A DNA stretch of 64,000 nt from Gammaproteobacteria bacterium (GCA_025350055.1 JANXYK010000028.1:30794-94793), one strand, 5' to 3'; shown: positions 56,797 to 64,000, counted from the first letter of the stretch. Notes: generated by a model not told the origin, from the letters alone. Made by a program: numbers and translations.

Positions 56797-58449
56797 ATGG
56801 ACAAGATCTGGGTCAAGCAATATCCGCCGGGCACACCCACGGAGATCAACACCAGCGAGTACAGTTCGCTGAAAGACCTGATCGAGGGCAGCTGCGAGAA
56901 ATTCGCCGCGCGCACCGCGTTCATGCAGATGGGCCAGCGCCTCAGCTACGCCGAGCTCGACCAGCTCTCGGCGCGCTTCGCCGCCTGGCTGCAGCGGCGC
57001 GGCCTGCGCAAGGGCGATCGCATCGCCATCATGCTGCCAAATATCCTGCAGTACCCGATCGTGATGTTCGGCGCGCTGCGCGCCGGCCTCGTGGTCGTTA
57101 ACACCAATCCGCTCTACACGGCCGTCGAGCTCGAACACCAGCTGCGCGACTCTGGCGCCGCGGCGCTCGTGGTGCTGGAGAACTTCGCTGCCGTCGCGCA
57201 GGTTGCGATTCCCGGAACTTCGGTGCGCCACGTGATCGTCACTGGCGTCGGCGACCTGCTCGATTTCCCCAAGGGTGCGCTGGTGAATTTCGTGCTGCGC
57301 TACGTGCATCGCAAGGTGCCCGCCTGGCACATTGCCGGCGCCTACGCGCTCGCCACACTGCTCAGGACCGCGCCCGACCGGCCCGAGCCGGTCGAGCTCA
57401 ACCATGACGACATCGCCTACCTGCAATACACCGGCGGCACGACCGGCGTCGCCAAGGGCGCGATGCTCACCCACGGCAACATGGTGGCCAATATCCTGCA
57501 GTGCCGCGCCTGGTTCCTGCAGGTGCAACTCGAGGACACCACCTATGTGTGCGCGCTGCCGCTGTACCACATCTTTTCGCTGACCGCGAACTGCCTGCTG
57601 TTCACCTCGATCGGCGGCAACGGCCTGTTGATCGCCAACCCCCGTGATTTCCAGGGTTTCGTGAAGGAGCTCAAGCACAACCCGCCGATGTTCTTCATGG
57701 GCGTGAACACCCTGTTCAATGCCCTGATGAACACCAACGGATTCAACGGCATCGATTTCTCCAAACTGGTGGCGACCGTCGGCGGTGGCATGGCCGTGCA
57801 ACGCGCCGTCGCTGAGCGCTGGGAGCAACTCACCGGCTGCGTGATCACCCAGGGCTGGGGCCTGACGGAAGCCTCGCCCGCGGGCTGCGTCAATCCACTG
57901 GTGGGGGTGAAGTTCACCGGCGCCATCGGACTGCCACTGCCCTCGACCGACCTGAGCATCCGCGACGACAACGGCGCCGAGCTGGCGATCGGCGAATCCG
58001 GCGAGATCTGCCTGCGCGGCCCCCAGGTGATGCGCGGCTACTGGCAGCGCCCCGATGAAACCGCCAAGGTCATGCTGCCCGACGGCTGGCTGCGCACCGG
58101 CGACGTCGGTCGCATCGACGAGCGCGGCTACGTGTTCATCGAAGATCGCAAGAAGGACATGATCATCGTCTCGGGCTTCAAGGTCTTCCCGAACGAAGTC
58201 GAGGATGTGGTCGCGCAACTTCCCGGTGTCGCCGAGGCTGCGGCGGTCGCCGAGCCCGATGAACGCTCCGGAGAAGTGGTCGCGCTATACGTGGTGAAGA
58301 AGGATCCGGCGCTGACAGCGGAGGACATACTCGCGCATTGTCACAAATACCTGACGGGCTACAAGTTGCCCAGGCACATTTACTTTAGAACTGAACTACC
58401 GAAGACCAATGTGGGGAAGATATTGCGGCGGGCGTTGCGGGAGGGGTAG
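56797..58449 (+). CDS. fadD: Long-chain fatty acid--CoA ligase
   Basis: A 550-residue adenylate-forming enzyme activating fatty acids to acyl-CoA. The P-loop AMP motif is YTGGTTGVAKGAMLTHGN near residue 210; VITQGWGLTEASP, GWLRTGDVGRIDERGYVFIEDRKKDMIIVSGFKVFPNEVE and the terminal Lys motif LPKTNVGKILRRALRE complete it. AAGGGGGG precedes the ATG. It is 4 bases after tesA and probably co-transcribed. The last 70 or so bases drop in GC, marking the edge of the low-GC island. Confidence 0.93.
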   Translation: MDKIWVKQYPPGTPTEINTSEYSSLKDLIEGSCEKFAARTAFMQMGQRLSYAELDQLSARFAAWLQRRGLRKGDRIAIMLPNILQYPIVMFGALRAGLVVVNTNPLYTAVELEHQLRDSGAAALVVLENFAAVAQVAIPGTSVRHVIVTGVGDLLDFPKGALVNFVLRYVHRKVPAWHIAGAYALATLLRTAPDRPEPVELNHDDIAYLQYTGGTTGVAKGAMLTHGNMVANILQCRAWFLQVQLEDTTYVCALPLYHIFSLTANCLLFTSIGGNGLLIANPRDFQGFVKELKHNPPMFFMGVNTLFNALMNTNGFNGIDFSKLVATVGGGMAVQRAVAERWEQLTGCVITQGWGLTEASPAGCVNPLVGVKFTGAIGLPLPSTDLSIRDDNGAELAIGESGEICLRGPQVMRGYWQRPDETAKVMLPDGWLRTGDVGRIDERGYVFIEDRKKDMIIVSGFKVFPNEVEDVVAQLPGVAEAAAVAEPDERSGEVVALYVVKKDPALTAEDILAHCHKYLTGYKLPRHIYFRTELPKTNVGKILRRALREG

Positions 58450-58473
58450 AGATGCAATTGAATATTCTCTGCT

Positions 58474-59214
58474 TTAGCGATGCCCCCCGTAGAATGCATA
58501 GACGTGAACACCAGCCTCCGCGGCCGGTAGTTTGGCTTTTGCTGTCCTAACCAGATTGTTGGTCTCAAGCCAGTCGTTCACGGTGTCTATGAAGGCCTCG
58601 CCTTGTTGATTTGTAAATTCGCGAAATGCCTTTAGCTTTTTTCGTGGCAAGCGTGGCACATCGGCACATCGTTCGATTAGAAATTCAGCTGGTGATTCCG
58701 AGGAAACATTTGACCTGGCGGTATTTAGGAGGCGAATCACTGATCTCGCATGGTGCTCCGCTAGAAACGGGTGGTGATTGCGAACAATCAAATGTCTTCC
58801 AGCCGGCAAGAATTTGCCGTTGCGACTTCGCTCCAGCACTCTGTACTTCACTAAGTCCTTTGAAAATTGTCGGCAATTGCATTTAACTCGCTCTCGCTTC
58901 ATCAACCATTCGACACTTGGCGCGGGGCCCAATAGTGGGAGCGCAATTGGCTCACCATCTGGATCGAGCAATGACCGATCGCGATACCACCGCTGTATTG
59001 CCGTGGCCAACTTTGCAGCCTCAGTTGAACCAACGGCGGCGGATTTCCGTATGGATCGTGCGCTTCGGTTTAGCTCCGTAAATGCTCGAGTGGTCAACGC
59101 TCTCAATGACTTCTCCGTCACGCCTACTCCGTGCAAATATTGAAGCAGAGCAAAGACCACACGAAATTGAAAGTCGCGGTTTCTGTCAGGTCGATTCTTT
59201 TTTTTGGCTTTCAT
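58474..59214 (-). CDS. DUF6502-like protein, diverged paralogue
   Basis: A 246-residue protein without signal peptide or membrane segment. FQFRVVFALLQYLHGVGVTEKSLRALTTRAFTELN near the start and AAVGSTEAAKLATAIQRWYRDRSLLDPDGEPIALPLLGPAPSVEWLMKR match the outline of the two genes at 59223 and 61829, but with more divergence; CNC near residue 113 is particular to it. Its C-terminal half resembles the end of the 61829 protein (a GEAFIDTVNDWLETN segment and a final VYAFYGGHR against FYFADE). Codon and base use are lower in GC than flanking genes. It starts 8 bases after the 59223 gene stop. Confidence 0.6.
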   Translation of the reverse strand: MKAKKKNRPDRNRDFQFRVVFALLQYLHGVGVTEKSLRALTTRAFTELNRSARSIRKSAAVGSTEAAKLATAIQRWYRDRSLLDPDGEPIALPLLGPAPSVEWLMKRERVKCNCRQFSKDLVKYRVLERSRNGKFLPAGRHLIVRNHHPFLAEHHARSVIRLLNTARSNVSSESPAEFLIERCADVPRLPRKKLKAFREFTNQQGEAFIDTVNDWLETNNLVRTAKAKLPAAEAGVHVYAFYGGHR

Positions 59215-59222
59215 AGTTGACT

Positions 59223-60053
59223 CTATTGTTCCGGTGACAGGTGAGTTATTGAAACTCTCACTAAGATTCGATTCTCTTTGCGACTGCTATTGCTGGCTTT
59301 CTTCTTTGCAAATGCACTGGCTGCGCTTTCCAGTCCACTAAGAAATGCCCGCGCGTTTTGTTCAACTCTGCGCTTCACAATTCGATTCATTGACTTGTCG
59401 GACGTGTTTAGCATTGCGTCACCGGAAAACAGTATTGTGGGAGACTGGGCATCCGGGTAGCCCATTGCTTGAAATATGTTTGCCATTTGCGCAGCTGCTC
59501 GCGAGATGTTTTGAGAACGTCGACGGGCATCCGCCTCTGTAGAGTCCTGTTTCGAGGCGAATCCATTCGATACGACAACCGTCTTGAGCCGTCGTAATTC
59601 GTCTAAAGTCGCTCTTGGAGGGACGTCCGCACTGTATTTTTTTGCTAACCGCGAGAAGGAGCCAATTGCTCCTCGTAGCGGCAGTCTTTTGGGCTTGCCG
59701 TTTTTCGCAAGGAATTCTGGGTCGCTACTCCATCCAGCTAGCACTTTGCGCGCCCCAAACACCTCAGCACTTGCGCTGCAATCTCGGATGATGCCCACGA
59801 GCCGACGAACTTCGGTGCGCGTAAAACCGGTCATCGCCGCAACTCGCGATTGATTCACACGGCCGTTCTTCATGCGCGCACGAGTTCCTGCCGCCAATAC
59901 AAAGATCTCGGAGATTGCCGACTGCAATTCACCCGCCGTTATGCCTTGATCCAGAAGGAATAGCGCAAGATGCACTAGCGCTGGCTGAAAAGCCGCCAAT
60001 TGCACGATCTTTCGAGTGGTGGTTGGTGAGCCTTGTCGTTTCACGCGCAACAC
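59223..60053 (-). CDS. DUF6502-like protein
   Basis: A 276-residue cytoplasmic protein. Its N-terminal helical part AAFQPALVHLALFLLDQGITAGELQSAISEIF is followed by a winged-helix-like segment RVNQSRVAAMTGFTRTEVRRLVGIIRDC and then VLAGWSSDPEFLAKNGKPKRLPLRGAIGSFSRLAKKYSADVPPRATLDELRRLKTV. This order matches my recollection of DUF6502 proteins, which look like DNA-binding regulators but are uncharacterised. The C-terminus is basic (SAFAKKKASNSSRKENRI). The start is GTG 60053 (GTG at 60044 possible), with a weak ribosome-binding site. GC is lower than the genome around it. Confidence 0.65.
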   Translation of the reverse strand: MLRVKRQGSPTTTRKIVQLAAFQPALVHLALFLLDQGITAGELQSAISEIFVLAAGTRARMKNGRVNQSRVAAMTGFTRTEVRRLVGIIRDCSASAEVFGARKVLAGWSSDPEFLAKNGKPKRLPLRGAIGSFSRLAKKYSADVPPRATLDELRRLKTVVVSNGFASKQDSTEADARRRSQNISRAAAQMANIFQAMGYPDAQSPTILFSGDAMLNTSDKSMNRIVKRRVEQNARAFLSGLESAASAFAKKKASNSSRKENRILVRVSITHLSPEQ

Positions 60054-60152
60054 AGCATTGCAATCCGATAGTCGTCTCGGCGTTGCACGATATCAGGCAA
60101 GGCGGGACACAGAAAGGCGATCGTCGGCCTAACGTGTCAGGAGAATCTAATA

Positions 60153-60176
60153 CCTGAGAATCTGGCGATTCTCAGG
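60153..60176. promoter_or_regulatory. Perfect 10-bp inverted repeat with extra half-site
   Basis: CCTGAGAATC, loop TGGC, GATTCTCAGG. A further direct copy GAGAATCT at 60141-60148 lies 15 bases from the GAGAATCT at 60156-60163, giving three half-sites. It sits between the repeat-protein gene and the DUF6502-like gene at 60053, with no T-run, so it may be an operator or attenuator rather than a terminator. Confidence 0.45.
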
Positions 60177-60211
60177 GCATTTGAGATCTTGGCAGTCTAC
60201 GTCGGCTGTGC

Positions 60212-61816
60212 TTAGTTGGAATTCGAGGAGCCAACGCCGGTAATACCTGCAGTGTGCGCCAGGCCCACTCCAGTGATGCCAGAGGCACTGGCGCTACCTA
60301 CACCAGTAATGCCCTGGGCGTTGGCCTGCCCGACGCCAGTGATACCAGACGCCCGAGCATCGCCAACACCCGTAATCCCTTGGCTGTTCGCCGTACCAAC
60401 CCCGGTGATACCGGAGGCATTGGCACTGCCGACACCGGTAATACCAGATGCGCGGGCATTGCCCACGCCGGTGATGCCTGACGCCCGAGCGTTGCCCACG
60501 CCCGTAATGCCCTGGCTATTCGCTTGACCGACGCCAGTAATGCCAGAGGCACTGGCGCTTCCCACGCCAGTAATACCTTGACTGTTAGCCTGCCCGACGC
60601 CCGTAATGCCTTTGCTGTTGACTAAGCCAACCCCGGTGATGCCGACGGTCTTTACCTGGCCTACGCCGGTAATACCGGAAGCGCGAGCGTCGCCCACGCC
60701 TGTAATGCCCTGGCTATTCGCTTGACCGACGCCAGTAATGCCAGAGGCACTGGCACTACCTACGCCAGTAATACCTTGGCTATTGGCCTGACCAACCCCG
60801 GTGATACCAGAGGCTCTGGCATCGCCAACACCCGTAATCCCTTGGCTGTTCACCGAACCAACCCCAGTAATACCAGAGGCACTGGTATTGCCGACACCTG
60901 TAATACCAGATGCGCGGGCATCGCCCACGCCTGTGATGCCTTTGCTGTTGACTAAGCCAACCCCGGTGATGCCGACGGTCTTAACCTGGCCTACGCCAGT
61001 AATACCGGAAGCGCGCGCATCACCCACGCCGGTAATGCCCTGGCTATTTGCTTGACCGACACCAGTGATGCCAGATGCGCGAGCGTCGCCAACACCCGTA
61101 ATCCCTTGGCTGTTCACCGAACCAACCCCTGTGATACCAGAGGCACTGGCATTGCCGACACCTGTAATACCAGATGCGCGGGCATCGCCCACGCCCGTGA
61201 TGCCTTTGCTATTGACCAAGCCAACCCCGGTTATACCAATAGTCTTTACCTGGCCCACGCCGGTAATGCCCGACGCCCGAGCGTCGCCGACACCGGTAAT
61301 GCCCTGGCTATTCGCTTGCCCAACGCCAGTGATACCTTCAACGGAAGAAGCAAGCACAGCCCCGCGGCTCAGCGGTTGAACTCCCACGACCCGGATGATC
61401 GCGCCCAATGCCGGAACTTTGAATTTCGAGTCGGCCAGCAATGCGGTGTAATCGACTCTCGTACCGTCGATCTGCATACGCCCGGTTGTAACATCAAGGG
61501 CTGTTACCTTGCCTTTGATCATCACGCCCTCTGCGCCAGTAGCGTACACACCAGTGTTGCTTATGCCGGTTAGGCGATAGGCGGCGGCATCCAACTGACC
61601 AAATACTTTCACTATCTTGCCAACTTCAAGAGAGTTGGCTTGTCCGACCACGAAGTTGTGCCCCAGCACACTTACTGTGTTCGTGGAACGGTCCACAGAT
61701 TCGATTGGGCCTGACAAAATCAATTCATGGGCGGCTCGCGGATCTAGCGCAAACGTGACGCTCGGGGCCGCGATTGCGGCAACGATAGACAACCCAAGTA
61801 CCTTGTTAATTTTCAT
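60212..61816 (-). CDS. Exported DUF5666-like protein with 34 tandem GITGVG repeats
   Basis: A 534-residue protein. It has a signal peptide (MKINKVLGLSIVAAIAAPSVTFA), an N-terminal region of about 135 residues with two OB-like DUF5666-type segments (SGPIESVDRSTNTVSVLGHNFVVG and VMIKGKVTALDVTTGRMQIDGTRVDY), then residues 161-534 made entirely of 34 contiguous 11-residue units, GITGVG plus five variable residues (such as QANSQ, DARAS, SASAS, QVKTV, LVNSK). No cysteine or membrane anchor follows. A repeating Gly-rich 11-mer suggests a solenoid or filament-like extended surface. AGGA is well placed before the ATG. It starts 12 bases after the 61829 gene stop. Confidence 0.85.
   Translation of the reverse strand: MKINKVLGLSIVAAIAAPSVTFALDPRAAHELILSGPIESVDRSTNTVSVLGHNFVVGQANSLEVGKIVKVFGQLDAAAYRLTGISNTGVYATGAEGVMIKGKVTALDVTTGRMQIDGTRVDYTALLADSKFKVPALGAIIRVVGVQPLSRGAVLASSVEGITGVGQANSQGITGVGDARASGITGVGQVKTIGITGVGLVNSKGITGVGDARASGITGVGNASASGITGVGSVNSQGITGVGDARASGITGVGQANSQGITGVGDARASGITGVGQVKTVGITGVGLVNSKGITGVGDARASGITGVGNTSASGITGVGSVNSQGITGVGDARASGITGVGQANSQGITGVGSASASGITGVGQANSQGITGVGDARASGITGVGQVKTVGITGVGLVNSKGITGVGQANSQGITGVGSASASGITGVGQANSQGITGVGNARASGITGVGNARASGITGVGSANASGITGVGTANSQGITGVGDARASGITGVGQANAQGITGVGSASASGITGVGLAHTAGITGVGSSNSN
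60215..61336 (-). repeat. 33-bp tandem repeat array (34 units)
   Basis: 1122 bases comprise exactly 34 units of 33 bp, each coding GITGVG plus five residues. GITGVG is invariant at protein level while its codons vary. A four-unit block QANSQ-DARAS-QVKT(I/V)-LVNSK recurs at 61205-61336, 60941-61072 and 60611-60742, so the array also grew by duplicating multi-unit blocks (offsets of 8 and 10 units). The antisense strand is open too, as a by-product of the period. Confidence 0.95.
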
Positions 61817-61828
61817 TTTCTTTCCTAC

Positions 61829-62704
61829 CTATGCCGCCGACAACTCAGCGTCGCGCGACGCAGAATTTGGTTTGTGTTCATCTGCAAAGTAAAACGTCAT
61901 TACCCCGTAGTGGCGTCCACCACTTTCCCGATAGTCGAGTTCTTTGTTCGACAACCAGCGATCGAGCCCGCCAACAAAATCCTCGCCGTCCTGCTTCACT
62001 TGAGCCAACAGCGCAGCACTTCCGCGTTCTGAAAGCGGAAAGTCAGAAACCATCGTGCGTTCAAAATATGGCGGGGTCGCTTTGTCTTTAAGCAAGTTGT
62101 AGACGTAGTGGGAATGAATCGCGCTTCCAAGACGTGCCAAGCGCATGATTCGAGAAACGTCCTTAACCTGCAGCAAAGTCCGTGATTTGCAGCGAATAAA
62201 CTTCCGCGAATGAATCTCTGCGCAACCACTAGATTGCAGCGCTTCGAGCGCTGCCTCACGGCTCAATTCCGTTCCCGACGCCCGGATTAGATCCTCAAAT
62301 GTTCGAAACCCGCCCTCAGGCTGCAGAGACAGATCTAGAGGGGCACCGTAGGGAGTGGAAAACTGTGAGTCGTCATGCCACTTGCCCAACAGCAAACTCA
62401 GTTGATCAAATCTCTTATTTGCGGCGAGGCGCTGTTGCTCTCGCAATTCAATACTCGACAGGAGACGTTCGATCTCGCCGCGCGTTACGCCAACCATCAT
62501 TCCGAGCCGACTCGGTGTTGGCGGCCGTGATTCAATGTCGAGGCGCTCAAGTAGCGCCTTGACGTACAACGAACGAATTACGTCGACCAAGTCCTGGTAG
62601 CTCGCGCCGTATTCAAAAACTACGCGCATAAGCGGGCGCAGCGACTCCTCGAGTGCTTCGAGGAATGCCGTGCGTTCTTCTTCTGTGGAAACCAGTGGGC
62701 GCAC
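61829..62704 (-). CDS. DUF6502-like protein, first gene of the island
   Basis: A 291-residue cytoplasmic protein, the clearest DUF6502 match. LEALEESLRPLMRVVFEYGASYQDLVDVIRSLYVKALLERL is followed by a helix-turn-helix-like part PPTPSRLGMMVGVTRGEIERLLSSI, then LGKWHDDSQFSTPYGAPLDLSLQPEGGFRTFEDLIRASGTELSREAALEALQSSGCAEI. The rest ends VGGLDRWLSNKELDYRESGGRHYGVMTFYFADEHKP. The start is GTG at 62704 (no better ATG). It lies 12 bases before the repeat-protein start and is probably co-transcribed from a promoter at 62744-62773. Confidence 0.75.
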   Translation of the reverse strand: MRPLVSTEEERTAFLEALEESLRPLMRVVFEYGASYQDLVDVIRSLYVKALLERLDIESRPPTPSRLGMMVGVTRGEIERLLSSIELREQQRLAANKRFDQLSLLLGKWHDDSQFSTPYGAPLDLSLQPEGGFRTFEDLIRASGTELSREAALEALQSSGCAEIHSRKFIRCKSRTLLQVKDVSRIMRLARLGSAIHSHYVYNLLKDKATPPYFERTMVSDFPLSERGSAALLAQVKQDGEDFVGGLDRWLSNKELDYRESGGRHYGVMTFYFADEHKPNSASRDAELSAA

Positions 62705-62725
62705 TGCGGCTAACTACCCTGAACA

Positions 62726-62749
62726 TAATGTAATCAGGATTTTACATTA
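62726..62749. promoter_or_regulatory. Inverted repeat TAATGTAA-N8-TTACATTA
   Basis: Arms at 62726-62733 and 62742-62749 are perfect complements with an 8-base spacer, 22 bases upstream of the GTG start of the 61829 gene. The right arm overlaps the predicted -10 on the minus strand, so binding of a dimeric repressor here would block the island promoter. One of the DUF6502-like proteins is a candidate ligand, by inference. Confidence 0.5.
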
Positions 62750-62773
62750 ACTTTTGGAGGCCGCTTATGTCAA
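62744..62773 (-). promoter_or_regulatory. Predicted promoter of the low-GC island operon
   Basis: On the minus strand TTGACA (plus 62768-62773) is followed after 18 bases by TAATGT (plus 62744-62749), a poor -10; TAAAAT four bases on is a closer -10 but too far from the -35. It is the only TTGACA-type element upstream of the DUF6502/repeat operon. Confidence 0.4.
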
Positions 62774-62850
62774 TGAAATTGGCTTAAGTCGGCAGATTTG
62801 GAGCTTGGAAGTTGCCTTCGCGCGCCCTTTCCAGGGCGTTAAGGGGCAAG

Positions 62851-62870
62851 TACTGTATATAGAATCAGTG
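62851..62870. promoter_or_regulatory. LexA-like SOS box
   Basis: TACTGTATATAGAATCAGTG matches the idealised TACTGTATATATATACAGTA at 16 of 20 positions, keeping CTGT and CAGT, as in gammaproteobacterial LexA operators. To the left, the nearest gene start is the 61829 gene, 147 bases away. To the right there is no recognisable gene before the pyrF end; the first ATG at 62872 gives only 22 codons. Its target is therefore unclear. Confidence 0.5.
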
Positions 62871-62996
62871 CATGCTGCGATGCGCCACGACAACCCGGTC
62901 AGAAATCGCCGAATTCGCCAGAACCTCGTGCCGGTGGTAGCACTACTAACCCAGCGTTGGCCCAAAGCAGATTCGTCCAGGCGTCATCAATTTTGC

Positions 62997-63704
62997 TCAG
63001 GCGTACGCTTCGACAATCTGCTGCTGCACATTCTCGGCGGCGAGCTTCGGATCAGCCGCATCACGGATCGGCCGGCCGACAACGATGTAGTCGGCGCCGT
63101 ACTGCAAGGCCTGCTGCACCGACACCACACGCTTCTGATCATCGCTCGGGCGATTCTCCACTGGTCGAATGCCGGGAGTAATCACTAGCAACCGCGCGTC
63201 GATGTATTGGCGAAGCAGTTGCGCCTCGAGCCCAGATGACACCACGCCATCGCAACCGGCCTCGAGCGCGCGGCGAGCGCGCGAGAGCACGAGCTGCTGC
63301 ACATCGCAGCCGAAGCCGAGATCGTCGAGGTCGCCGCGATCGAGGCTGGTGAGCACGGTCACGCCCAGCACCTTCACATCGCCTTTGGCCTCGGCGGCCG
63401 CCTCCATGATCGATTGATTGCCGTGCACGGTAGTGAAGGTCACGCCGCGATTGCGCAGCTGCCGTACGGCGGCGCCAACAGTGGCCGGCACATCGAAGAA
63501 CTTCAGGTCGACAAATACCTTCTTGTTGCGCGCGACCAGCCAGTCGAGCAGCGGAAAGTATTCGCCCGCCATGAACAGTTCGAGGCCGATCTTGTAGAAC
63601 TGCACGGCCTCGCCCAGTTGCTCCACCAGCTTGCGCGCGGCAGCGGCATCCGCCACATCGAGCGCAAAGATCAGGCGATCGCGATTGGGTATGTCTTTCT
63701 TCAT
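62997..63704 (-). CDS. pyrF: Orotidine-5'-phosphate decarboxylase
   Basis: A 235-residue TIM-barrel enzyme making UMP from OMP, the last step of pyrimidine synthesis. RLIFALDVADAAAARKL at the start, VFVDLKFFDVPATVGAAVRQL with the catalytic Asp-x-Lys-x-x-Asp region near residue 60, and the phosphate-binding VITPGIRP and DYIVVGRPI. The ATG at 63704 shares one base with the dgt stop. The 292 bases downstream hold no gene, only the island's control sites. Confidence 0.94.
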   Translation of the reverse strand: MKKDIPNRDRLIFALDVADAAAARKLVEQLGEAVQFYKIGLELFMAGEYFPLLDWLVARNKKVFVDLKFFDVPATVGAAVRQLRNRGVTFTTVHGNQSIMEAAAEAKGDVKVLGVTVLTSLDRGDLDDLGFGCDVQQLVLSRARRALEAGCDGVVSSGLEAQLLRQYIDARLLVITPGIRPVENRPSDDQKRVVSVQQALQYGADYIVVGRPIRDAADPKLAAENVQQQIVEAYA

Positions 63705-64000
63705 CAGGTGCGCTCCGCGGGGTCGAACAATCGGCGATGTTCCAGGATGGCATAGCGATCAGTCATGCCGGCGATGTAGTCGGCGACCGTACGGGCGCGG
63801 CCTCTGGTGCCATCGGCAGCCTCGGCGCGGGTCGCGACCGCGCAATAGTCCTCGGGCAACAGGCGCACATCGGCCATGAAGGCGCTGAACAGCGCCTCGA
63901 GCACGCGCCGCGCCTTGCTGGTCATGCGCAGCACGCGATGATGCCGATAGACGCGCTCGCGCAGGAAACGCTTCAATTCGAGGTGTTGCTCGCGCACCGC
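63704..64000 (-). CDS. dgt: dGTP triphosphohydrolase, C-terminal part (runs off window end)
   Basis: About 98 C-terminal residues of an HD-superfamily dNTPase that hydrolyses dGTP to deoxyguanosine and triphosphate. LKRFLRERVYRHHRVLRMTSKARRVLEALFSAFM and TRGRARTVADYIAGMTDRYAILEHRRLFDP are the characteristic C-terminal blocks. The frame remains open at the window edge, so the HD metal-site domain lies outside. It precedes pyrF on the minus strand with a one-base overlap. Confidence 0.85.
   Translation of the reverse strand, partial: AVREQHLELKRFLRERVYRHHRVLRMTSKARRVLEALFSAFMADVRLLPEDYCAVATRAEAADGTRGRARTVADYIAGMTDRYAILEHRRLFDPAERT

Noticed and set aside
60215..61336. CRISPR-like appearance of regularly spaced repeats
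   Set aside because: Units are contiguous 33-mers without unique spacers and encode an in-frame protein; no cas genes are nearby.
60216..61573. Long plus-strand frames through the repeat array (PTPVIP-type repeats)
   Set aside because: They are the antisense of a 33-bp periodic array, which keeps several frames open automatically. They lack a ribosome-binding site, and the minus-strand frame has the signal peptide and domain.
62872..62940. 22-codon frame starting just after the LexA-like box
   Set aside because: Too short and without a Shine-Dalgarno to call; kept only as a possibility in the LexA finding.
62765..62965. 66-codon TTG-start minus-strand frame below pyrF
   Set aside because: Crosses the LexA-like box and predicted promoter, has no ribosome-binding site and no recognisable product.

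Overview
The window is a GC-rich chromosomal segment of a gammaproteobacterium, probably from the Xanthomonadales/Nevskiales/Steroidobacter side of the class. The taxon is inferred from gene order and product types: def-fmt-rsmB-DUF4390-ntrY-ntrX beside lysM-dprA-smg-topA, a three-gene pnt transhydrogenase, a HiPIP, a DUF1800/DUF1501 pair, and tesA divergent from ybbA/ybbP. No rRNA, tRNA, insertion sequence, prophage or CRISPR array was seen. Genes are tightly packed, and many neighbours overlap by 1-4 bases (ATGA/GTGA junctions).

Layout. 1-1340: 5' part of gshA (minus). 1478-7013: a compact plus-strand run of thiolase, RidA-like, dienelactone hydrolase-like, gabD, hemH and a VOC protein. 7041-11006: minus-strand acs (with an odd basic tail), a PLP dehydratase and a YceI-type lipoprotein. 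11134-13266: HiPIP, a 5'-3' exonuclease and an HNH protein. 13365-16197: pntAA-pntAB-pntB. 16405-19135: a small secreted peptide, a YidB-like protein and a four-gene ECF sigma operon. 19407-28127: priA, argS, a SPOR protein, a FAD dehydrogenase and DUF1800/DUF1501. 28169-35108 (minus): def-fmt-rsmB-DUF4390-ntrY-ntrX. 35231-42541: LysM protein, dprA, smg, topA, rlmJ, aroE. 42563-52844: PAP2 phosphatase, MarC, LysR regulator, two YceI proteins with cytochrome b561, acyl-CoA dehydrogenase, a degenerate EAL-like protein, a Lys/Ala/Ser-rich protein, DUF4139 and a membrane protein. 52890-58449: ybbP, ybbA, tesA, fadD. 62997-64000: pyrF and the end of dgt.

The outlier is 58474-62760, an island of visibly lower GC between fadD and pyrF. 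59281-59340 has 30 G/C of 60, against 41 of 60 at 58021-58080. All four of its genes are on the minus strand: a DUF6502-like gene, a secreted DUF5666-like protein carrying 34 perfect-length tandem 11-residue GITGVG repeats, and two more DUF6502-like genes. Its upstream region holds a TTGACA promoter element, an 8-bp-arm inverted repeat and a strong LexA-like box. This is the best candidate here for an undescribed system: a set of possible regulators built around a repeat-expanding exported protein.

Other notable points are an acetyl-CoA synthetase with an 85-residue histone-like Lys/Arg tail, an NtrX whose AAA+ domain has lost Walker A and GAFTGA, and a perfect 10-bp hairpin covering the ribosome-binding site of the YidB-like gene. 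All functions are read from sequence and recalled family knowledge; no searches were run.
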